NCBI GenBank assembly: GCA_027403435.1
Contig: DAHZDR010000053.1
Coordinates: 1-5,183, forward strand
Direction: 5' to 3'
DNA length: 5,183 nt
Source of the DNA: Deltaproteobacteria bacterium
GTDB taxonomy: Bacteria; Desulfobacterota; Binatia; Binatales; Binataceae
In this document: positions 1 through 5,183 of the stretch, in pieces
How the letters are laid out: each line of letters begins with the position of its first letter
Numbering within the stretch: the stretch's first letter is position 1
Translations under genes and position numbers: made by a program
The notes under the pieces: generated by a model
Database searches by the model: none
Told to the model about the DNA's origin: nothing
What the model saw: only the letters and a program-made list of their open reading frames with translations

Positions 1-261
1 TCGCTGGGGCGTCCACGGCGGCTCCCAGACGATTTCGACGTTCGCCCGGTTGCACTCCGGCAGGCCGAGCAGCTTGTCCTCGATCGTCGTCGCGATCATC
101 GAGCCCATCGAGCAGCCCGGCGCCGTCAGCGTCATCCGCACGGTGACCGTCTGGCCGTCGAGCGTGACGCCGTAAATCAGTCCAAGATCGACGATGTTGA
201 GCGGAATTTCCGGATCGAAACACTCGCGCAGGATTTCGTAGATTTCTTCTTCAAGCAGCAT
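1..261 (-). CDS. MIP18 family (DUF59/FeS_assembly_P) metal-sulfur cluster assembly factor, C-terminus cut by window edge
   Basis: The reverse strand reads from ATG at 261 to the window edge as 87 codons without a stop. Family hallmarks are in the expected order: DPEIP at residues 16-20, DLGLIY at 25-30, TAPGC at 46-50 with the conserved cysteine C50, and WEPPWTP at 79-85. These match the SufT/MIP18/PaaD-like single-domain family of about 100 residues, so perhaps 10-20 residues are missing. Family members act in the cytoplasm in maturation or transfer of Fe-S clusters; the exact client cannot be told from sequence. It is transcribed divergently from the TPR gene. ATG 261 is the only ATG in the open frame, which runs back to a stop at 318-316. 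The upstream Shine-Dalgarno match is weak (GGCGGA about 13 bases away). A phenylacetate PaaD role is unlikely because no paa genes are visible, though the neighbouring genes on this side lie outside the window. Confidence 0.9.
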   Translation of the reverse strand, partial: MLLEEEIYEILRECFDPEIPLNIVDLGLIYGVTLDGQTVTVRMTLTAPGCSMGSMIATTIEDKLLGLPECNRANVEIVWEPPWTPQR

Positions 262-299
262 CGCGCGCAGCCGGCGTCCGCCGTCACGGACGCGCGCCG

Positions 300-337
300 G
301 TGAATTTTTCCCGATTCAATTCCGTAGTATATATGAA
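300..337. promoter_or_regulatory. AT-rich island, possible divergent promoter region
   Basis: Within the 133-base gap between the divergent MIP18 and TPR genes, this is the only clearly AT-rich stretch. On the minus strand TATACT (331-326) matches the sigma-70 -10 consensus at 5 of 6 positions and would start transcription roughly 55-60 bases before the MIP18 ATG. On the plus strand overlapping hexamers TAGTAT (325-330) and TATATA (328-333) each match 4 of 6. I found no convincing -35 box at 16-18 base spacing on either strand. The assignment is inference from position and composition. Confidence 0.3.
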
Positions 338-394
338 GAGCGCCGCGGCCGCGCTATCCGCTTTGCGCGCCGCCGCCAACGAAGAGGTTGTCCA

Positions 395-772
395 ATGTCT
401 GAACAGCAGGATGACGCCCGGCGATTCGCCGAGGACCGCTGCGACGAAGCGGTCGAGGCTTATGCCGACGGCAATTACGACGCAGCGATTGCGCTTTACA
501 CGCGCGCGCTGGAGGCCGTTCCCGCCTATGGCGACGCCTACACCGGCCTCGCGATGTGCCATCAGGCCAAGGGCGATCTGGACGCCGCGATCGAGGTGAC
601 CAAGCGCTACGTCGAAAAGGCTCCGGACGACATCCTTGCCTTTACCAACCTGAGCATGTTCTACCAGAAGAAAGGCATGATTACGGAAGCCGAGGCGGCC
701 GGCGCGCAGGCCCGTCTGCTCGACTGGAAGCGCCAGCTCAAGGAAGCCAAGGACAAGCCTCCGAATCCATAA
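395..772 (+). CDS. Small tetratricopeptide repeat (TPR) protein
   Basis: A 125-residue protein built almost wholly of three consecutive 34-residue TPR units, at about residues 13-46, 47-80 and 81-114. The repeats show the usual spaced Ala/Gly/Tyr pattern and a Pro at the end of the unit (VP near 43, AP near 77). A short charged Lys/Pro-rich tail follows. There is no signal peptide or membrane segment, so it is probably a cytoplasmic protein-protein interaction module; its partner is unknown. The start is well supported by GAGG at 384-387, seven bases before ATG 395. It stops at TAA 770-772, 53 bases before the SDR start on the same strand, so the two may be co-transcribed. It is divergent from the MIP18 gene. 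The repeat family is clear, but the cellular function is not inferable. Confidence 0.88.
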   Translation: MSEQQDDARRFAEDRCDEAVEAYADGNYDAAIALYTRALEAVPAYGDAYTGLAMCHQAKGDLDAAIEVTKRYVEKAPDDILAFTNLSMFYQKKGMITEAEAAGAQARLLDWKRQLKEAKDKPPNP

Positions 773-825
773 TCCGGCGCCAAACGCGACCCGCGCGCGC
801 GGCCAGCGGGAACATTGGGGTGACG

Positions 826-1587
826 ATGAAGCTGAAGGACAAAATTGTACTGATCACCGGCGCCGGTTCGGGCCTTGGCCGCGAGATGGGCCTGCTGTTC
901 GCGCGCGAGGGCGCGAAAATCGGCGTCAACGACGTGCGGCCCGAGGCGGCGCAAAATGTCGTCACCGAAATCGAACGCGCCGGCGGGGTCGCGCGGCCCT
1001 TCGTCGCCGACGTTTCCAGCAGCGCCGCGGTGCGCAAGATGTTCGTCGATTTCCTCGCCGTTTTCGGCACGATCGACGTGCTCGTCAATAACGCCGGAAT
1101 CGGCCGCACCCGTGAATCCGCCGAGTTGCCCGGCACCATCGAGCTTAGCGACGACGACTGGCGCAAAATGCTCGCGACGCATCTCGACGCGACCTTCTTT
1201 TGCACGCGCGAGGCGCTCAAGACGATGATCCCCCGGCGCTCCGGCCATATCGTCAATCAAGGCTCGATCGCCGGCACGGCGGGCCTGCCGTTCGTCTCCA
1301 ACTATTGCGCCGCCAAGGCCGGAATTATCGGCTTCACCAAATCGGTCGCGCTCGAGGTCGCCAAACACGGCGTGATCGTCAACGCGATCGCGCCCGGCTT
1401 TATCGAAACGCCAATGACCGAGGCGCTCGAACCCGCGGCGCGCGCATGGGTGATCGCCAACACTCCCATAGGCCGGATGGGCGAGCCGGGCGATATCGCC
1501 GCGGCCGCGCTCTATCTCGCCTCCGACGACGCCAAGTTCATGGTCGGCCAGGTAATCAGTCCCAACGGCGGCTGGACCACCGCCTGA
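826..1587 (+). CDS. Classical short-chain dehydrogenase/reductase (SDR), FabG-like, probably NAD(H)-dependent
   Basis: A 253-residue cytoplasmic oxidoreductase of normal length for classical SDRs. Visible motifs are the dinucleotide-binding TGAGSGLG (residues 11-18), Asp36 at the end of the second beta strand (an acidic residue there usually favours NAD over NADP), NNAG (88-91), catalytic Ser147, and YCAAK with Tyr160 and Lys164. Ser-to-Tyr spacing is 13, as in E. coli FabG. The Pro-Gly turn after strand six is at 190-191, and the C-terminus carries GQVISPNGGW (241-250). The usual tetrad Asn of the NxxGxF segment is His119 here. The substrate is not readable; it could be a 3-hydroxyacyl-thioester or another secondary alcohol. 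ATG 826 is chosen because GGGGTG (817-822) is a suitable ribosome site and the Rossmann fold begins six residues later. The frame is open further upstream, but that part overlaps the TPR gene and has no SDR features. Confidence 0.92.
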   Translation: MKLKDKIVLITGAGSGLGREMGLLFAREGAKIGVNDVRPEAAQNVVTEIERAGGVARPFVADVSSSAAVRKMFVDFLAVFGTIDVLVNNAGIGRTRESAELPGTIELSDDDWRKMLATHLDATFFCTREALKTMIPRRSGHIVNQGSIAGTAGLPFVSNYCAAKAGIIGFTKSVALEVAKHGVIVNAIAPGFIETPMTEALEPAARAWVIANTPIGRMGEPGDIAAAALYLASDDAKFMVGQVISPNGGWTTA

Positions 1588-1589
1588 TT

Positions 1590-1618
1590 CGCCAGCAGGC
1601 GCCGCATGGCCGCTGGCG
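1590..1618 (+). terminator. Stem-loop directly after the SDR stop codon, possible transcription end without U-tract
   Basis: Three bases after the SDR stop, CGCCAGC (1590-1596) pairs with GCTGGCG (1612-1618). After a one-base bulge (A1597), GGC (1598-1600) pairs with GCC (1609-1611). This gives ten GC-rich base pairs with an eight-base loop. No run of T follows, so it does not meet the classical intrinsic terminator pattern. It could be a U-less terminator, a pause site or a 3' end stabiliser. Its position just behind a stop codon supports a real role, but GC-rich DNA forms hairpins easily. Confidence 0.35.
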
Positions 1619-1735
1619 TCAATGGACGCGGCGATTTTCCGCGCGCGCGCATCCGTAGCCTCATGCGCCGCGGTCGGTTACGGTTGAAGGCGCCGCGGCC
1701 ATCGGCCGAGCTTTCGCGCCCGCGGCGCAAGCGGA
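1619..1735. other. Intergenic spacer between the SDR gene and malQ
   Basis: After the hairpin, about 117 GC-rich bases precede the first possible glucanotransferase start. A GCGCCGCGG nonamer occurs twice (near 1665-1673 and 1690-1698), probably by composition. A TGA at 1685-1687 closes the glucanotransferase frame upstream. I see no credible promoter, short gene or clear Shine-Dalgarno sequence. Confidence 0.4.
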
Positions 1736-3331
1736 TTGCCGGCGCCGGAGCGCCGCGCCGCAAGTCGCCGGGTCCGTTCCGCTGATACCCTTTTGAAGCG
1801 TCACGCCGCCATCCTGATTCCGCTCTTTTCGCTGCGCGCGGCCGGCGATCTCGGCCGCGGCGAAATCGGCGGGCTTTATCCTATGGCCGAACTTGCGCTC
1901 GCGATGGGCCATCGGATGATTCAGCTTCTGCCCGTTGACGAAACCGCTCCCGGCGAAACCAGTCCCTACAGCGCGATGAGCGTGCTGGCGATCGACCCGC
2001 TGTATCTAACCTCCGCCGCGCTGCCCGGCGTTGGACCCGCCGCGCTCGCCCGCGCCCGCGCGGCGGCGGGACCCGGCGATCCGCCCGATCCGATCCGTTT
2101 GCGCGCCGCCAAGCTCGACCTGCTGCGCCAATCGTTCAAGCATTTCCAGCGCCGCGCCAGCGCTCGCGACCGCGCCGATTTCGCCGCCTTCGTGCGCGCC
2201 GAACAGGGCTGGCTGGCCGATTACGCGCTGTTCCGGGCGCTTAAAGAGCGTTTTCGCTGGGCGCCATGGGAAGCATGGCCCGGCGGTCTCGCGGCGCGGG
2301 AGCCGCGCGCGCTGCAATCCGCCACGCATGAGCTTGCAGGCGAGATTTCCTTCCACTCGTATGTTCAGTTTGTGGCGTATCGCCAGTGGCGCGCGATGCG
2401 CCAGGCGCTGGCCGCGCGCGGCGTGACGCTCGGCGGCGACCTGGCCTTCTCGCCCGGCCGCGAAAGCGCCGAGGTCTGGGCCGGTCAGGCGGCGTTCGAT
2501 CTCGCGCGCACCGTCGGCGCCCCGCCCGACGCCTTTTCCGCCACCGGCCAGCGCTGGGGCCTGCCGATGCCGGCATGGCAGGCGATGCGCCAGGGCGGCC
2601 TTGCGCTGATTCGCGCGCGTATCCGCCGCGCCCGCCAGCTCTTCGACGTCCTGCGTATCGACCACGTCGTCGGCCTTTACCGCACCTACGGCTTCGGCGC
2701 CGACCCCGCGGCGATGGGCGCCTTCGACCCGTCCGAACCCTCGGCGCAGCTTGCGCAGGGCGAGGAGCTTATTCGCGTCATGCGCGCGGCGGCGGGCGCG
2801 ATGGACTTGCTGGCCGAGGACCTTGGCGTAATTCCGCCGTTCGTGCGCCGTTCCCTCGCCGCGCTCGGCATCCCCGGTTACAAAGTGATGCGTTGGGAGC
2901 GTGAATGGAACGCGCCGGGCCAGCCGTTTATCCCGCCCGTCAGCTACCCCGAACTTTCCGTCGCCACGACCGGCACCCACGACACCGAAACGCTCGCCGA
3001 ATGGTGGCGCGCGGCGCCGGCGCAAGAGCGCGCGGCGTTCGTCAGGATGTTCGGCGCGGCCGCCCGGCTCGACGCGCACGCTCCGGAGTTGGACGATCGC
3101 GCCGGGTTGGCCATCCTTGACGCCCTCTACGCCGCCGGCTCGATCCTTACGATTGCCCCGGTTCAGGATCTTTTCGGCTGGGCCGCGCGTATCAACGTGC
3201 CCGGCACGGTCGGCGGCGACAACTGGCAATGGCGCTTTCCCTTTCCGCTCGAAAAGGCCGCCGAAAACCCGGCGCTGGCCGCGCGCGTCGCCGCGATCCG
3301 CGCGATCGCCGAACGCTCCGGCCGCCGCTGA
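1736..3331 (+). CDS. malQ: 4-alpha-glucanotransferase (amylomaltase, GH77)
   Basis: GH77 enzymes move alpha-1,4-glucan segments between maltodextrins in the cytoplasm, in glycogen or maltose metabolism. From the 1736 start the protein has 531 residues, close to the short Thermus/plant DPE1-type class rather than the roughly 700-residue E. coli form. The (beta/alpha)8 start is visible at ILIPLFSL (26-33) and SPYSAMSVLAIDP (76-88). Catalytic residues are present: nucleophile Asp309 in RIDH, acid/base Glu361 in AEDLG, and Asp416 in TGTHD. The spacing is 52 and 55 residues, near that of Thermus amylomaltase. PPDAFSATGQRWG (263-275), QDLFGW (477-482) and NVPGT (487-491) are also family signatures. 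RIDHVVGLYRTYGFG differs from the common RIDHFRGF and YW pattern and suggests a divergent subgroup. The start is uncertain: TTG 1736 and TTG 1793 (512 residues, just before the fold) are both in frame, and neither has a good ribosome site. It lies 72 bases upstream of the GT87 gene. Confidence 0.93.
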   Translation: MPAPERRAASRRVRSADTLLKRHAAILIPLFSLRAAGDLGRGEIGGLYPMAELALAMGHRMIQLLPVDETAPGETSPYSAMSVLAIDPLYLTSAALPGVGPAALARARAAAGPGDPPDPIRLRAAKLDLLRQSFKHFQRRASARDRADFAAFVRAEQGWLADYALFRALKERFRWAPWEAWPGGLAAREPRALQSATHELAGEISFHSYVQFVAYRQWRAMRQALAARGVTLGGDLAFSPGRESAEVWAGQAAFDLARTVGAPPDAFSATGQRWGLPMPAWQAMRQGGLALIRARIRRARQLFDVLRIDHVVGLYRTYGFGADPAAMGAFDPSEPSAQLAQGEELIRVMRAAAGAMDLLAEDLGVIPPFVRRSLAALGIPGYKVMRWEREWNAPGQPFIPPVSYPELSVATTGTHDTETLAEWWRAAPAQERAAFVRMFGAAARLDAHAPELDDRAGLAILDALYAAGSILTIAPVQDLFGWAARINVPGTVGGDNWQWRFPFPLEKAAENPALAARVAAIRAIAERSGRR

Positions 3332-3403
3332 AGCGCGGCGTTGCGTCGTTTCCATGCCGTCGCGGGATTACGCTTGGCGCGCCCTGATGTTAGCCTGCGC
3401 GCC

Positions 3404-4798
3404 ATGGCCACTTCGCAGGCAGGCGAATCCCGCGGCGCGCGCACGCCAGACGCAACTCGCGCGTCGGCTTCCGCGGCCGTCTCCGCTGATCCTGCGCGTC
3501 CGGCGATGGGCGCGCTCCTGGTCCACGCGGTCACCCGGCCGGCGCTGCGCGTGTTGCTATGGCTGGTCGCGCTGACCGTCGTCGCCACGCGCATGTGCGA
3601 TTTGCCGCGGCGCGTCTTGCGGCTGGATTTCAGCATTTTTTATTCGACCGCGGCCGCGCTGCGCCGCGGGCTGAATCCCTACACCTGCGACTTGCGCCCG
3701 ATCGCCGCGCAATTTCATATGGATATCGGACAGCTAATCCATACCAACTCGCCCCCGACGTTTCTGCTGATGTTCGAGCCGCTGGCGCGGTTGCCGCCGC
3801 GCGCCGCTTATTGGACGTGGTTCGCGGTTTCCGCCGCCGCGTTCGTCGCCGCCGCGATCCTGCTGCTGCGCGATCGCGATTCGGCGCTCGATCGCGCGCA
3901 AACCCAGGTCTTCGCCGCGCTGATGCTGCTCTATATGCCGACCAGCGTGCATCTGATCTTCGCGCAGGCGCAGTTCGTTATCCTGATGCTGTTGGTCGTG
4001 ATGATGCGCGGGCTGAGGCGCGGCAACGATTTGCTGGCGGGCGGCGCCTTTGCGCTGGCGGCGGCGCTGCGCGCCTTTCCGTTCGTGATGGCCGCCTACC
4101 TGATCGTCAAACGCCGCTGGCGCGCCCTGTTGTTCGGCGCGCTCGCCTTCGCCGCAATCGAGCTGATTACGCTCGCGGCGCTCGGCTGGCCGATTTTTTC
4201 CAGTTTCATCCGCTTTGCGCTGCGCGCCCCCGCGGATATCACCGACATCAACGTCCGCCAGCCCTCCGACGCGAGCCTGTTCCCGTTCATCACGCGGGTT
4301 TTCTGGCATGTCTTCGGCCTTGGCCTTGGTCCGTTGCTCAACCGGGTACGGGCGCTCACGACGGTCGCCGCGGAACTCGGCGTGATCGCGCTGGCCGTCC
4401 GCGCGACGCTGCGCGAACCGGCCAATCGCGATTCCGACTCCCGGGCGTTTGGTCTCTGGATCGCCGTGATGCTGCTGGTTTCGCCGATTACCTGGATTCA
4501 CTATTTCGTCCTGCTGCTGGTTCCGTTTCACGCCATCGCGTCGTCGTCGGCGGCGGGCCGCTGCCCGCGCGGGGCGATTTGGGTCGCGCTCGCAAGCTAT
4601 GTGGTGATGCTGCTGGCGCCCGGTTTCCACTATTCCTCGCGAACGTTGAACGGCTATGTGCTCTACTCGCCGAAAGCGGAATTCGCCTTCGTGGCGCTGG
4701 CGCTGGCGTTGGTCGCGTCCTTGCTCTCGGTTAACGCCGCGCCGATCGCCGCCGACTCCGCCGCCACCGCGCGCGGCGCCAGCGCCGAGCCGGCCTGA
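3404..4798 (+). CDS. GT87/DUF2029-type polytopic membrane glycosyltransferase (probable polyprenyl-phosphate-sugar dependent)
   Basis: A 464-residue integral membrane protein with roughly 9-11 hydrophobic segments (about 48-63, 135-155, 168-180, 184-200, 211-235, 240-262, 318-334, 349-378, 391-405, 427-443). Family features include LDFSIFY with Asp75 in the first periplasmic loop (the position of the catalytic Asp in PimE-like mannosyltransferases), RGLNPYT (88-94), NSPPTFLL (115-122), AQAQ (187-190) before a helix, the ALRAFP motif (Pro226) and SPITWIHY (360-367). GT-C enzymes of this kind take a sugar from a polyprenyl-phosphate donor and add it to a lipid or envelope acceptor; donor and acceptor are unknown here. 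ATG 3404 is the first ATG. An upstream TTG (3341) and ATG 3506, close to the first membrane helix, are alternatives, and none has a clear ribosome site. The N-terminal 34 residues are Ala/Arg/Ser/Thr-rich, probably disordered or non-coding. The C-terminal tail is Ala-rich. Confidence 0.82.
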   Translation: MATSQAGESRGARTPDATRASASAAVSADPARPAMGALLVHAVTRPALRVLLWLVALTVVATRMCDLPRRVLRLDFSIFYSTAAALRRGLNPYTCDLRPIAAQFHMDIGQLIHTNSPPTFLLMFEPLARLPPRAAYWTWFAVSAAAFVAAAILLLRDRDSALDRAQTQVFAALMLLYMPTSVHLIFAQAQFVILMLLVVMMRGLRRGNDLLAGGAFALAAALRAFPFVMAAYLIVKRRWRALLFGALAFAAIELITLAALGWPIFSSFIRFALRAPADITDINVRQPSDASLFPFITRVFWHVFGLGLGPLLNRVRALTTVAAELGVIALAVRATLREPANRDSDSRAFGLWIAVMLLVSPITWIHYFVLLLVPFHAIASSSAAGRCPRGAIWVALASYVVMLLAPGFHYSSRTLNGYVLYSPKAEFAFVALALALVASLLSVNAAPIAADSAATARGASAEPA

Positions 4799-4910
4799 AT
4801 TGGTTACCTCAGCCGCCGGCGCCGCCGGGATTTCCATGCGGCCGATGAAATCCGCCCGGTTCCGCCACGCGCCGCGATGCTTAATTCATCCGCCGCCGCG
4901 CCGTTGCGGG
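4799..4910. other. Intergenic spacer between the GT87 gene and the propeller gene
   Basis: A 112-base gap. It contains a short GC hairpin (CCGGC 4816-4820 with GCCGG 4824-4828, three-base loop) with no T-run behind it, and a small AT patch TTAATTC (4881-4887) that matches the -10 consensus at only three positions. Neither is convincing as a terminator or promoter. No short gene is evident. Confidence 0.35.
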
Positions 4911-5183
4911 ATGCTTCGCCCGCCGCCGCTCGGCGCACTGCTGATCCTGTGCTGCGCGCTGGCGCTGGCGCAGGCGGGATGCGCCGCGCGCAAAACCGCC
5001 GTTGCGCCGCCGCCCGCCAGGCTGCCGGCCGCGCCCGTGGCGCCGGCGCGAATTGGCGCCGCGCCGTTCGCGATCGCGCGCGGCTTCGATGGAGCCCTGT
5101 GGTTCACCGAATTTCACGCCGATCGGATCGGCCGAATCACCGTAACAGGCGCGGTGACGACCTTTGCGCTCGGCGGCGGCCTT
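4911..5183 (+). CDS. Exported virginiamycin B lyase (Vgb)-like beta-propeller protein, N-terminal part, cut by window edge
   Basis: The frame opens at ATG 4911 and runs 91 codons to the edge. Residues 1-24 look like a signal peptide: one Arg near the start, then a Leu/Ala/Cys-rich hydrophobic core (7-20). It ends AQA-GC, so Cys24 could be a lipoprotein acceptor, or AQA could be cut by signal peptidase I; the Gln at lipobox position -3 is unusual. A Pro/Ala-rich linker follows (about 30-50). Residues 53-91 carry the first propeller blade, FAIARGFDGALWFTE then DRIGRIT and G.VTTF, which is the repeating signature of Vgb/streptogramin-lyase-type and related NHL/SMP-30-like propellers. The catalytic region of a true lyase would lie beyond the edge, so antibiotic inactivation cannot be claimed; most such chromosomal homologues have unknown substrates. 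It acts in the periplasm or outside the cell. The ribosome site is weak (GCGGG adjacent to ATG). Confidence 0.8.
   Translation, partial: MLRPPPLGALLILCCALALAQAGCAARKTAVAPPPARLPAAPVAPARIGAAPFAIARGFDGALWFTEFHADRIGRITVTGAVTTFALGGGL

Noticed and set aside
556..825. A possible 90-residue N-terminal extension of the SDR
   Set aside because: It overlaps the TPR gene in another frame, is Arg/Gly/Ser-rich without SDR features, and ATG 826 has a good ribosome site right before the Rossmann fold.
661..1368. Minus-strand frames of 235 and 172 codons opposite TPR and SDR
   Set aside because: No motifs or ribosome sites; they lie antisense to clearly coding sequence and are explained by GC-rich codon use.
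2006..3355. A 449-codon open frame on the minus strand opposite the glucanotransferase
   Set aside because: It has no recognisable domain, is Arg/Gly/Ala-rich, and lies antisense to a gene with intact GH77 motifs. Long antisense frames are expected when third positions are nearly all G or C.
3341..3403. TTG 3341 as the GT87 start
   Set aside because: It adds 21 residues without family similarity and has no ribosome site. ATG 3404 is preferred, though ATG 3506 remains possible.
4816..4828. Short GC hairpin after the GT87 gene as an intrinsic terminator
   Set aside because: Only five base pairs with a three-base loop and no T-run; easily expected by chance in this composition.
3734..4837. A 367-codon minus-strand frame, and a 391-codon plus-strand frame at 3559-4734, overlapping the GT87 gene
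   Set aside because: Both are low-complexity, Arg-rich translations without membrane segments or motifs. The GT87 frame carries the family signatures and hydrophobic helices.
4881..5117. Minus-strand frames opposite the propeller gene
   Set aside because: No domain features. The plus frame shows a signal peptide and a Vgb-type blade.
1..5183. Mobile element, CRISPR array, tRNA/rRNA, toxin-antitoxin, phage or defence genes
   Set aside because: I looked on both strands and saw no spaced repeats, transposase motifs, cloverleaf-like sequence or defence-related domain. The window reads as ordinary chromosomal housekeeping and accessory metabolism.

Overview
This 5.2 kb window is ordinary, gene-dense chromosomal DNA from a high-GC bacterium. 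Third codon positions are almost always G or C, which also produces long spurious antisense reading frames. The gene mix is an MIP18/SufT-type Fe-S assembly factor, a short TPR protein, a classical SDR dehydrogenase, a Thermus-length amylomaltase, a GT87-type membrane glycosyltransferase and an exported virginiamycin-B-lyase-like propeller. It would suit a free-living soil or sediment bacterium such as Acidobacteriota, Binatota or a former Deltaproteobacteria lineage. That placement is a guess, because no phylogenetic marker is present.

Layout: 1-261 (minus) is the N-terminal 87 codons of the MIP18-family gene, cut by the left edge. 262-394 is a divergent intergenic region holding the only AT-rich island on this side. 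395-772 (plus) is a 125-residue protein made of three TPRs. 826-1587 (plus) is a 253-residue NAD-type SDR, followed immediately by a strong hairpin (1590-1618). 1736-3331 (plus) is a GH77 4-alpha-glucanotransferase with all three catalytic acids but an uncertain start. 3404-4798 (plus) is a polytopic GT87/DUF2029 protein. 4911-5183 (plus) is the start of a secreted or lipid-anchored beta-propeller protein, cut by the right edge.

The plus-strand genes all run the same way, with gaps of roughly 50-150 bp. TPR and SDR could share a transcript. The post-SDR hairpin suggests a boundary before the glucanotransferase. No single pathway links the genes: the amylomaltase points to glycogen/maltodextrin turnover, the GT87 protein to envelope or lipid-linked glycosylation, and the MIP18 protein to Fe-S maturation. 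I see no mobile element, CRISPR array, RNA gene, toxin-antitoxin pair or defence system, and I do not think this window contains an undescribed system. The points worth a second look are modest: a His in place of the usual SDR tetrad Asn, a divergent catalytic-region signature in the glucanotransferase, unresolved start codons, the hairpin, and repeated GCGATCGC octamers.
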